Under the pieces are notes generated by a model that saw only the letters and a list, made by a program, of their open reading frames with translations, was not told the origin of the DNA and ran no database searches. 64,000 bases of DNA from Lycium barbarum (Eukaryota > Streptophyta > Magnoliopsida > Solanales > Solanaceae): positions 69,076,712 through 69,140,711 of the forward strand of contig NC_083338.1 in the NCBI RefSeq assembly GCF_019175385.1, read 5' to 3'. Every line of letters begins with the position of its first letter. The first letter of the stretch is position 1. The position numbers and the translations under genes are program-made. Positions 1 to 9,729 of this stretch are shown here, in pieces.

Positions 1-137
1 CCCTTAATGAAATGATTTATAATCACATAAATGTCTCAGGTTTGTTTTAGACCACAAGTTCCAAAAGTCTTCCTTTCTTTCTTAAAGTTTGCGCCAAGTC
101 AAACGATGCCACATAAATTGGGACGGACGGAATACAT
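1..137. repeat. Stowaway-like MITE end (cut by window edge)
   Basis: The segment ends in the block 'CCACATAAATTGGGACGGAC', which resembles the reverse complement of the common plant Stowaway terminal sequence (CTCCCTCCGTCCCAATTTATG). The preceding text (TTAGACCACAAGTTCCAAAAG) is also typical of these repeats in Solanaceae. Only one end is inside the window, so terminal inverted repeats and the TA duplication cannot be checked. Confidence 0.55.
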
Positions 138-560
138 CATAAAAAAATGTTGGCCATATGCATAGATAGACACTTAAAGTTGGCACCATCTGCTGGATAG
201 AGCTCTTAGTGGCATAAATGTACCTTGTGCACACTCGGGACCGACATATTTGACGTGTGAATTACAATCTCTTATGACGTGTAAAATGAATGTATAAGAA
301 CGACATGTGTAATTAGAAAAAAAAACATTTGATGAAGTAAAGAACTCCCTTCTTTACATGTATTTAACCTATACCACCACCCGCTATTCTTCTTCCTTTC
401 CCCATCCCCTCCCCCTTTCGCGACCAACCGGCCCATAATTAGCACCTACCTCATCAAGCGAACTGACTACCTGAACAATAATTCAAATGTGAACAGTAGA
501 GAGGCAATGTAATAATAATATCCATGTCATAACTGCGGAATAGAGTGTCAACGTATCTGA
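138..560. other. AT-rich intergenic or intronic sequence, nothing recognised
   Basis: No coding similarity or known repeat end is recognised here. A short C-rich stretch near 380-430 is the only compositional change. It may be intron sequence of the transporter gene whose last exons lie downstream. Confidence 0.4.
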
Positions 561-1010
561 ACAAATGTCCCAACGACCTATAGTATAGGCATGGAACATC
601 TAGGTACTGAGTACGAAGTCTGAGAAGCATTTTCTACATCTGTATAAGTCTCTAACAACCTTTCAAACATCCTTAGCAGTGGGCAGAAACAAATATGGTT
701 TACCTATAGGCTATAGCAGGTTCCATGGAGTTTAGCAGCCAAGTGATCACCAATGAGTATTCTGACATCCCGGCGTTTATTCTTAGGTATCCTGGTTCTG
801 GCTTTCTCGTCTCTCCAGTTAGGTTCTCAAGTTTCCTTGACCATCAATTGCCAAATGGCTGGGTTGGCCCATTCCAAATAATTCTTGCCATTCCGCCTAT
901 GAGAAATGAGCTGAAAAGACAAATGAAAGGAATCATCGCCTTGGTTCATGGTTGTCTCAGCCGAAACTTTGTTAGCAGAACTTTCGACTTTTGTTGATGT
1001 CGTTGAGTGA
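561..1010 (-). pseudogene. Ty1/copia gag relic (UBN2-type gag N-terminus)
   Basis: Read on the minus strand from about 1003, this encodes a Ser/Thr-rich start, then FQLISHRRNGKNYLEWA. That is the DUF4219/UBN2 signature of copia Gag ('LNG.NYLEWA'). After a frameshift it gives a segment with NSMEPA, then KPYLFLPTAKDVW and ETYTDVENAS in another frame, which is the usual order in copia gag. Several frameshifts and stops show it is dead. A 90-codon open frame on the plus strand (725-997) is only the shadow of this relic. It probably sits inside an intron of, or just upstream of, the visible transporter exons. Confidence 0.7.
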
Positions 1011-1580
1011 CGTTGCCGAACAAATGCAGTTTTAACAGCACAAGAATAAAGCTGCTCTGATAATCATGTCTGTTTTAGTACCCACAAAGCTCTATTTTAT
1101 TCGTCTGTTGAGGTAAAAACTTACAGAAAAGGAGAAAAAAAATACTAGGAAGCTAATCTTTTAATTCTAGGAGATTTGAGAACCAAGAGATAATTTGAGC
1201 CTGATTTAATTTTCTAGAATACTTAACAACCTAGCAAGTCTCATTTTATCAGATCCAGTTAGATCCAACAAATCCAATTTGCTCATAATTGAACATAATT
1301 GGATATTCACAAATCAACAGAAGTTTATAAGATGCTTTAATCATATCTAAGACATGATCGGAGATTACTGGATGTTAGGACACTATTGCCTATATTGGTG
1401 AAAAAAGCTTAACTTTAGCTCAAGATTTGATTTCTGATGGCTGCATAACATTTTTCCTAGAGTTTAATCATCTTGCAGGATTTAGTGTTATTGTTATGTA
1501 ATGTTCTCTTTTTCACCTCTTCAGGTTTTGCCAAATTAATGTCTGGTATCTTAAAACCTATAAATTGCTTATTGTGTCAG

Positions 1581-2509
1581 CATTCTGCGCTTTATATTGT
1601 GTGGAATCGGAGGTATGCTTGTAATTTGCTGTTTGGCTGTGCTTAGTTCTATCGATCAAGCTGACACAAAAAAGAGTTTCACGAAATCAGGAGGTATTGC
1701 TAAAGTTCTGTAATATTTGCAGTCATCTTACATGTCACTCGCTTACTGTATGAACAAGCATAACTCTTTTAATTGGAAATATCTGTAGTCTAATGAAGAA
1801 ACAGGCTTCAGGTATACTAGATAAAATATATTTTTACAATATGGAACTTTATCGTGTAAAATAATAGCAAGAAAAAAAAAAAGAAGAAAGAGGTATGATC
1901 ATTTGCAGTGAATCCAGCTGGAAAGAAGTTTTTAACTTAGTTCAAGTCAATTCTATTTTAAAAATATCTCCACTTTTAAATGTATCTCATGTTTTCCAAA
2001 TTTTGGGATTCTTGTGCAAAACCTTAAAGCATAACCCTAGCTTCATATCGGACAAGCACTACGAGTAGAGAGAGCATGCTAAAGAATCTGGACATGAATT
2101 CTCTTGTTATCTTGCTTTCTACTCCACTGGTTAGCTAATTATCTGGCTGTCCTAAAAATGCATCACAATGTCATTGAAGTATTTCCAATCTGTTGTTTTT
2201 TTTCAGGTTTCATTTGTCCATTTGTGCCTTTCCTACCAGTAGCCAGTGTTCTTATAAATACATACTTGCTGGTAAATATTGGGTAAGTCCTCATATTCCT
2301 TTTCTTATATTAGGAACTTGTGAATATGCATGCCAATTACTAACAATGCTAATTGCAGAGCTGAAACGTGGATACGTGTTTTAATATGGCTTGCTGTGGG
2401 AGTTATCATATACATATTTTATGGCCGAGGACACAGCTTATTGTTAGATGATGTTCGAAGGCCTATAAATCGTACTGACAATGGCCATGTGGGTGCAACA
2501 TTAGGCTAA
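1581..2509 (+). CDS. Cationic amino acid transporter, 3' terminal exons (partial)
   Basis: Three exons join in frame. Exon 1581-1693 encodes ILRFILCGIGGMLVICCL..., exon 2207-2282 encodes FICPFVPFLPVASVLINTYLL, and exon 2359-2509 encodes AETWIRVLIWLAVGVIIYIFYGRGHSLL and ends at TAA 2507-2509. Introns have GT/AG borders (GTATTG...CAG, GTAAGT...GCAG), and split codons restore Gly at both joins. This is the last part of a plant CAT-family (APC superfamily, 14-TM, probably vacuolar CAT2/3/4-like) transporter: the last membrane helices, the FYGR.HS motif and a short cytoplasmic tail. The family moves cationic and other amino acids across the tonoplast or plasma membrane. Earlier exons are not visible. 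A possible preceding exon near 1479-1558 (TSSGFAKLMSGILKP) needs a frameshift, so this could be a pseudogene or have a long intron reaching left of the window. Confidence 0.82.
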
Positions 2510-3440
2510 CCTCATGTATCAATTCTGTACAATAAACTTAAAGAGCTAATCAACTAAAACCAGGTATAAACCTTGGTTGTAAAACACCTAAAAGTACCAT
2601 GTACTTGTAAACTTCATTGTAAGATGGAACTATAGCAGAAGACATGATGCTGATTGCCATGGTGTATATAATCATTCAAATTACCTCTAGTTAATTGAGG
2701 CCTCTTAACAGGACTCCCAGAGGAGAAGGAAAATAATTGCCAATGAAAGGGCAATTTTCTCGCATTGTGCTGATAAAGATGAATGAAGCTGGTTCATAAT
2801 TTTGGGGTGAATAAAGTTAGGTGTCACTAGTTTTTATTTGCTTCTGGAAAACTAATGTCTGGGGCACTTAAGATTTGCACAACTTGTAATATTCTCCTCT
2901 TTACGGATTTGAGAAACCAAAACCCAAAAACCAATCAACTCAACATAAGCAAATTGCTTCTTTCGTCCCAAATTCAGTGACATTTGCCGGCTTTTGTCAG
3001 CTAACTGCTCGATTCACGCTACCTGGTTTTGTTGAGTAGAATCAAAAGGACTCGCTTATTTCACAAAAAATAATTAGAACATTTGTAGTCATTTTATTGT
3101 ACCGTCACTTCTATTAATGCTTGAAAAATAAAGCAATAACATCAGATGATAAGAATTTTGAGTTCCCCTAAATTATGTACTTGTGAAAGTCAAACATCCG
3201 ACATCTAACTTTCCTGATATGCAAATTGATGTTAAAATCTTTTACAATCCGTTACAAAATAATATCCGTTTTGTAGAAATAAAATGTGTTAGACGTATAT
3301 GGCTGAAATGTTACGTATAATCCATTGCACTAAAGACTTTATTTAAAGAGAACAGAAAATTGAAAAAAGAATCCCTGCTTCTTGTCACTGCATCAACTCA
3401 AAGAGAAAGCGCAGCAATGGAATTGGTGAACATGAAAAAA
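2510..3440 (+). other. 3' UTR and downstream flank of the transporter gene
   Basis: AATAAA occurs at about 2531 and again near 2811, so the transcript probably ends between about 2560 and 2850. The rest, to about 3440, is AT-rich with no recognised coding or repeat structure. Confidence 0.45.
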
Positions 3441-3449
3441 CACAAAACC

Positions 3450-3620
3450 CTAACAATGGAACAAAAATAGGTGAAATTAAACTCAACCCCTCTGGAAATG
3501 TATGCATGAGTTTTGGAACATTCCATGCTCCTTCTGTCACTAGCTCTAAAAATCCTCTTCAAGATATGAACCCACAATTTTCGTGAAGCATCATCAATAA
3601 AAGTAACTAAATACATTGAA
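3450..3620 (-). pseudogene. Ty1/copia integrase core relic
   Basis: The minus strand from 3616 encodes MYLVTFIDDASRKLWVHILK, the characteristic copia integrase core (YFVTFIDDASRK.WVYPLK) with the catalytic Asp region. Downstream residues lose the match quickly (IFRASDRR..., then SRGVEFN, where SDNGGEY would be expected). It is a short decayed fragment, possibly of the same old copia insertion as the gag relic near 0.6-1.0 kb. Confidence 0.65.
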
Positions 3621-3691
3621 AAATGGATTAGTAGAACGACAACATTGGCTCTATCAATTCCATCATCATCTACCAAAATGATTGAAAATAC

Positions 3692-3760
3692 AATAACAAC
3701 ATACATAGTGTAATCTCATAAAATGGGGTCTGGGGAGGGTAGAGTGTACGCAGACCGAAA
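3692..3760 (+). mobile_element. Solanaceae SINE (SolS-like) tail fragment
   Basis: The blocks AACAACATACATAGTG, TGGGGTCTGGGGAGGGTAG and GTGTACGCAGACC match, from memory, the strongly conserved part of Solanaceae SINEs (SolS/TS families). The match ends abruptly after GCAGACC, and no A-box/B-box head or target duplication was identified, so this is a fragment. Confidence 0.6.
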
Positions 3761-4318
3761 ATGTTTCAGAAAAAGTAGGCAAACACCATATAAGAAGTTC
3801 ACGCCCTACTCTATCTCTAAAGATATAGTGTCTTTGGACATTTAATTAAGGGTGACTAAAAAGTTTCAAATTTGAGTGGGTATGACTCAAGTTATTATTA
3901 TTAAGTAGGGTGACAAAATTTGGGTTAGTGATTAATGAGTTTTGACTCATATTTCAGACTTGCTCCAAAGTTTTATTTTTTACACTTTGACCCAATTTAT
4001 ATAAAATCCTAAATTACCTAAAATCGGTAAAAAAAAAAAAAAAACAAAAACAAAAAAACAAAAAAAGCCAACCAGCCCGCCAACGACGATCTCTTCTTCT
4101 TCTTCCGCGAATTTTCTCAGCTATTTCCTCCTCCTCCTCCTTATTCTTCTTCATTTAGAAAAATTTGCTCAAAAAATAACCCGATTTATGTAATTTCTGG
4201 ATTGAATTTCGTTTGTGTAGCACCGACATTACTTAATAAGTGATTTTCGCTCATTTGGTGAGTAAAATAATGTTATTTTGTGTCAATTATTCATCTGGGT
4301 ATAGCTGCTGATTATCAA
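3761..4318. other. AT-rich spacer with low-complexity A-run and CTT/CTCCT tract
   Basis: The region contains an A-rich run at about 4029-4067 and pyrimidine-rich microsatellite text (CTTCTTCTTC, CTCCTCCTCC) at about 4090-4150. GGGTGACTAAAAAG at about 3849 could be an eroded transposon terminus, but no partner was found. It may be the 5' part of the MULE whose transposase end follows. Confidence 0.35.
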
Positions 4319-4319
4319 A

Positions 4320-5075
4320 CAATTTACAGTAGCAATTACAGTTGTTGCAACAAGTGCTAAAGATGTTGTATAAGAGCTTTTGAATTTATTGCAACAACTA
4401 ATAAAGAAGTTGCAATAGCTATTGTAGTTGTTGCAACACTTGCAACAACTGTTGTCGTACTCATCACCATATTACAAGGTGGAGACATACATAATTGCAT
4501 ACTATGAGGAAATTCGTCCTGTGCCTTCTGAAGAATTTCGAGGAGTTCCTTTGGAAAATATTTAGAGAGAAATACCTCCTCCATATGTTGAGCCGGGAAA
4601 ACAGGGAAGAAGGTGGACAAAGAGGAGGCGTGGAGTCAGGGAATTATTTGCAAAGCGAAAAAATAAATGCTCTGTATGCAAGATGGTTGGCCACAAAAGA
4701 ACTACATGCCCAGATCGAAATGCTTAATAGTTGTTAATCTTGTTCTTACTTGTTATAATAAATACTGTTGTTGATGTTTGTGAACTTGGGTTGTATGTCA
4801 TTTTAATGTTGTTCTTTCTTGTAATGGTAAATTCTGTTATTGGTGTTTGTGAACTTGATTTGTATGATATGTTGATCTTGTTCAAATCACAAATTGTACG
4901 TTCTGTTGTTAATAAATCGCTAAACAGTTTCTAAGAAATTACAATATTTGCTGCAACAACTTTGTAACTTGTTGGGTTTTTCCAACTAGTGTTGGGACTT
5001 GTTGCAACAACTAGTTATTTGTTGGGATTTTTCAAACAAGTGACAAGACTTGTTGCAACAACTATGTGTAACAAT
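4320..5075. repeat. Cluster of TTGCAACAA palindromic repeats around a MULE remnant
   Basis: Copies of GTTGCAACAA and related forms (the core TGTTGCAACA is a perfect 10-bp palindrome) occur about six times at 4330-4455, before the transposase fragment. They recur at 4950-5065 after it, interspersed with TTGTTGGG. Symmetrical placement suggests subterminal repeats of a Mutator-like element. Confidence 0.5.
4461..4727 (+). pseudogene. MuDR/MULE transposase C-terminus with CCHC zinc knuckle
   Basis: The frame from 4461 reads SSPYYKVETYIIAYYEEIRPVPSEE. This is the 'W..AY...I.PVP' block that follows the SWIM finger in plant MULE transposases. Next come PPPYVEPGKQGRRWTKRRRG and KCSVCKMVGHKRTTCPDRN, then TAA at 4725. 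The knuckle is C-X2-C-X4-H-X4-C, as expected for the MULE C-terminus. An in-frame TAG at 4563 and absence of the DDE catalytic part and SWIM finger make it a dead fragment. Flanking TTGCAACAA repeats probably belong to the same element. Confidence 0.75.
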
Positions 5076-5186
5076 AAATTAGAGAGAGAAATAATGAATT
5101 TCTCTCTATTCCAATAAACCTTTATATGGCCTCAACTGAACACCCCACCCCCAGAACCACTTGAGCTGCCAGATAAAGACCAATTT

Positions 5187-6603
5187 ATGGAGGAAGGCCA
5201 ATCAACAAAGTTGAGCTACAACAAGATTGTGATGGAGGAAAATAACAAAACATCACAATCAGATGACCCCCATGCTTGGAAAACCCCTACCACAATGGAA
5301 ACAAAGGGACATGACTCAATCTCCCTCTCTGATGTGGAGAAATCTAGACTCTACCATCCATGGCGTTACTCGCTAATCGTTAAACTCTTTGGTAAAAGGA
5401 CACCACATCAATTCCTACGAGCAAATCTCCTAGAAATGTGACTACCAACGGAGAACCTAGTACTAATTGATCTAGGGATGGATTTCTTCATAGTCAAATT
5501 TGCAGAAGAATGCAACATGAAGAAAGTCCTCCCAGAAGGACCTTGGTTCATCACTTGACATTTCCTCACTGTCAGAAGTTGGGAACCAAAATTTTTGCCT
5601 AAGTAGGCCATCATTGAATCAACTGCCATTTGGGTCCGGCTACCCTAACTCCCCACAGAGTTCTATGACACTGGAATACAAGAAAAAGTTGGGGAAACTC
5701 CTAAAAATTTATACTTGTACCTTCTCAACTCTCCGAGGTCGTTATGCATGAATTTGTGTCTAAGTACCAATCGATTCACCGGTGAAATCCTCCATTACCA
5801 TAGGGGAGCACACTCAAACTGTTGTCTATGAAGGGGAGGGAATTCTTTGTAAAGGGTGTGGAAGGCTAGGCCATACAAGGGAAAAGTGCCACAACAAAAC
5901 CACTAAGAAAAATGATCCTTCAACCAGCTCTGTAACGCCCCAAGTGATAGAAGTATCGGAGAAATGGACCACAATTATTTTCCCCAAGAAGAAGACAACT
6001 TCCTCGCCAGCAAAGAGAAGCAAAACACCACAAGGAAAAAACGAGGGACGACCTGCAAACCACAAAGGTATGAACGCTCACTCCCAAAATCCCCCGCCTA
6101 TATTTATTCAAGCAAGTTTTGCATTTCACCACCTAAGTACGCTGGTAACGGCGGAAAAAAGGAATATCGAGCCCAAGTGGCCATTACTAACTCTTTCAGG
6201 TCACTAGAGATCATTCCACAAAATGATGCCGTCGTGGAAAAGTAAAAATCGCCAAACGACGTCGTTAATGAGCAAAAGGCAAAAGGGCCTGCATCCTCAA
6301 GAGATCCATACTAAGGCTACCTCAATAGTAGAGCCCAAAAATCCCCTTTGACCCAAACCAAGTACACCCCAAAAAAAAACCCAAAAATATCCAAACCCAC
6401 TCCTAACATAGGACCCACCCTTGATCCCAAAAATACCAATATCCAGTTTAACACCTCAGCAAACAAAAATTCCCCCATTTATTCACAATCATTTGTGGAC
6501 CAGGACATTAAATCCAACTTGGCAATTACCACTCTACCTCCCACACCAACTCCCTGCAAATACCCAAAACCACTCCAAACACCACCTTTCCCAGCAATCA
6601 TTC
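5187..6603 (+). pseudogene. LINE (L1-type) ORF1 relic: DUF4283 plus CCHC
   Basis: The reading frames, joined across several frameshifts and stops, give PWRYSLIVKLFGKR, then a DUF4283-like block (FFIVKFAEECNMKKVLPEGPWFI ... FLTVRSWEPKF). An 'STAIWVRLP.LPTEFYD' block follows, then SSITIGEHTQTVVYEGEG and CKGCGRLGHTREKC, the zf-CCHC_4 knuckle (C-X2-C-X4-H-X4-C). After this comes a Pro/Lys/Thr-rich linker to about 6600. This order is that of plant L1 ORF1 (RNA-binding Gag-like) proteins. ORF2 is absent: the relic stops exactly where the TGTAATGACCC repeat begins at 6604. Confidence 0.75.
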
Positions 6604-6844
6604 TGTAATGACCCGTTTGGTCGTTATATTCTTTTCGGCACTTTTGATCCTTTCCCGAGCTTGTATAGCTCACATTTGACCCGAGGGGACAGTTGGCATG
6701 CTTCCTGAGGTCTTTGGATATGATTTGGATGACTTTTTGGGAAATTTGGGCTTAAAGTGAAAAGAGTTGACTCAAAGTTGACTTTTGGGAAAACGGACCT
6801 TTTTCGAGAATCCGTCGATTCCGAGAGGTTCAGATGGTCTTTTA
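6604..6844 (+). repeat. LTR-like fragment starting TGTAATGACCC
   Basis: The start TGTAATGACCCGTTTGGTCG interrupts the LINE relic and looks like the 5' end of an LTR (TG start). Text such as AAAGTTGACTTTTGGGAAAA is typical of plant LTRs. It is cut after about 240 bp by the LTR of element A. Its other end was not found. Confidence 0.5.
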
Positions 6845-7188
6845 TGTCACACCCCAATCTTGGGGGGTGTGGCCGGCACCAGGCACCCGAAGGGCCGAGC
6901 GAACCAACTGTGATATCTAAACTCTGTAACATGAATCATAGTTCGACAAGACCGCTGAATAACAACTGTAAGAAGTATATCATGACAACCTGCAAGCAGA
7001 AAAGGCCCAACAACACATATATGCATAACTAGGGCCGACAAGGCCACAACCAGGAAGGACAACTAGTCAGAAGGACGGCAAGGCCAAACACAACACCTGT
7101 ACACTTACTGATAGTCTGTAAGCCTCTAAGAGCACTAATATGCATCATCTGGTCGGGACAGGGCCCTGACGTACCTATAGCCATACTC

Positions 7189-7257
<69 letters not shown>

Positions 7258-9693
7258 GCATTCCTACTCAAGACTCTGACCAACAACTCTGGAGAAATGG
7301 AGTGCAACAACCAACCACTGAACATCTGGTACCCTACTGGGGTGGCACGCCAACCTGTCTATCTATACATGTGGGCATGATCACAACACACAAAAAGGCA
7401 TCAGTACGAAATATGTACTGAATAAGTAGGGCGGTAAGTGTAAGCATAAGAAATATAAATAACAAGAGGAGAGATATAAAGGTAACCTGAACTCTGAAAC
7501 AAGCCGCTGAGGGCAATCATAACCACAACGTGAATATAACTGTATGCTCGTAAAAATCATTCCTCACAGTGGAGGCTTATAACATATCATATCATCTAAT
7601 AATATATATCCCTCTATGGGGTGAGCTCATCATCATATCATCATCTCTGCCTAACTAATCAGTGGTATGCATAGCTACGTGCCTGCCCGGCCGTATCGGA
7701 CATGACACGGTAATGAAAGAAGTACATCAAGGTGCACATCTACGTGCCTGCCCGGCCGACTATAGCGCGACGCGGTAATGAATATATATATATATAAGTT
7801 CAATGCAAGACCGACCTCAGAAGGGATATCATAGAAAGAGTCGGAGTGACCTATCGTCGTTATCCTCCGACTATCGTTATTGTCGCTACGTTCATCATTC
7901 TTTAATCAATAGGCCAAAGAAATAAAAGTACAGGGAAACATCTTATTATGAATTATACACAGAGTCAAAGTTGGCCAAACTCTTATGAAATATGATCGAC
8001 ATAACTTTTATCTGAAAAAGTGTACCATTGGGAGGTTCATCACCTTTGAGCAATAAACAAGAAGATAAGGATTAACTCAATTAAAGGAAGTACAATAAAC
8101 TCAACTTTAACGTGAAGAGTACCGTAACGAATATCATTCTTCATTGAATAACCAAGAGGGATATGAAATGCGAAAGGTACTTCAATACCAGCTATTCATG
8201 AGAAAAGGGTAAGCTTAACCATTTTGGAACATAATCAACACAAGTTGAATGGAAAGTCTTTTAATCGATAACCAAAAAGAGAGATATGGAACGTGGAATA
8301 TACTTTGGTACAAGTCATAGATAAAGTATGGGTCAGTTCCATTATCATGAAACGCGATTGATCCAAGTTAACGGAACAACTTTTCAATGAAAGGTCATAT
8401 GAAATCTAGTCATGCCACAAAGAGAATAGAAAGCCCTACATACCTCGTCGATGGAGTTATATATGTTTCCCGACTCCTCAAACGCCTTACGAATGATTTC
8501 CTACACAATACAGACTATTCAAGTTCAAAACCAAGGTCATAGCTTATAGAAATCTTCATTTAGACATTTAATCGAGCAACTCATGGGCATGAATTTATAG
8601 GCCCTTTTGTAGCGTAATTTCCCCGTAAAACGCTGCCGAATTCTACTTTTCTACTTCTACTCTTCAATATGATCCCATCCATATCACCACAGCTCTAAAA
8701 AACACAACAAAGCCATACAAAACAGTCCAACAAATAAGCTAAGTTTATGAAAGTTTCATAAGAATATAAAAGAGCTTGTTCTATGAGGTTTTGCACAAAT
8801 TTCTATGATTAATTACTTGTAGGAAATCAAAGAGATTAAAAAGAAGTTAAATATACCTTAAATAATGAAAAACACTCCAAACTACAAGTTAATTCAAGGT
8901 GGGGTTTCCTTCCGAGAAGTGAAATAGCGAGAAAATCACAATTCTATGATTGCCACGTTGTTCCTTGCGTTAGAGTTGGTTGATTAGCTCTTAAGTTTGG
9001 TTAGGATTGATGAAGGAATGTTTAAAGGAGTATAATAGGTTTTTTGGTCTTTGGAGCTGAAGAAATGGGGAAAAAATAGTTCAAGGGTCATATATATACA
9101 AGGGCTAACATGAAGCCACCGACCATACTCGCTGTTCCCGCGGTAGTTTGCGTCCTTGGACGAAAATACAAATATCACTCTACTCCAATGTCGTATCGAC
9201 GAACGGTAAAATGCACTGGAAAATAGACTTGTAGACCTTCGATTTGATAGGTTGATAACCCCATAACTCTAAGTATATTGAGAGAAAAGCTCCGCGACAT
9301 CTGACCTAAATTTCAGTGAAATTTACAAACTTAACTTGCGACGCCCTTTGTCGACTTTTGTATTACAACTCGTTTGACTTCCAAACTTAAAAAGAGACCA
9401 TTATACGATTCAAATACTTCATATAATTACTTCCTTAGCATGTGAAGCACTCCTAATCTCACCCAAAAGTACAAGTTATCGTATTCCCAACTTGCCGACT
9501 TTTGACGAAACTCATGCTTCTTCGATTCATTCACCCTCCAAACCTTCCGTCACTTACTAATCTTATTTATAGACTCTTATAACCATTTATATTAATAAGC
9601 TCAATCGCTTTTAACCTCAATATAATTTATTTTGAACTTTCTTCGACTAACTCATGATGCGACTTTAACGTGCAAAATATCCGGGGTGTAACA
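6845..9693 (-). repeat. Element A 3' LTR (minus strand)
   Basis: TGTCACACCCC...GGGGTGTAACA, about 2.85 kb. It shares its first ~65 bases (TCTAAACTCTGTAACATGAA) and last ~700 bases (CCAATGTCGTATCGACGAACGG, with the divergent copy at about 16.4 kb) with the LTR at 13800-16854. It contains GC-rich inverted repeats (GTGCCTGCCCGGCCG) near 7680-7770. Confidence 0.75.
7191..7254. repeat. (TA)n microsatellite inside the LTR
   Basis: About 60 bp of uninterrupted AT dinucleotides, which creates a spurious open frame of repeated Ile-Tyr on the minus strand. A shorter (TA)n occurs near 7785. Confidence 0.95.
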
Positions 9694-9729
9694 TCCTTCC
9701 CCGCTTAAGAACATTTGTCCTTGAATGTT
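9694..9729 (-). promoter_or_regulatory. Element A polypurine tract and pre-PPT inverted repeat
   Basis: On the minus strand an AACATT...AATGTT inverted repeat (9710-9729) precedes the purine run AAGCGGGGAAGGA abutting the LTR start TGTTACACCCCGG. This is the expected position for plus-strand DNA priming. The inverted repeat is an eroded version of the perfect one in elements B, C and G. Confidence 0.65.

Noticed and set aside
725..997. Plus-strand open frame of 90 codons
   Set aside because: The minus strand of the same DNA has clear copia gag similarity (NGKNYLEWA), so the plus frame is a shadow.
2941..3310. Possible second Stowaway-like element beginning near 'TTTCGTCCCAAATTCAGTGAC'
   Set aside because: Only about 12 bases resemble the terminal consensus, and no inverted partner or TA duplication was found.
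7029..7325. Minus-strand open frame of about 98 codons
   Set aside because: It runs through a (TA)n microsatellite, giving repeated Ile-Tyr, and lies inside a retrotransposon LTR.
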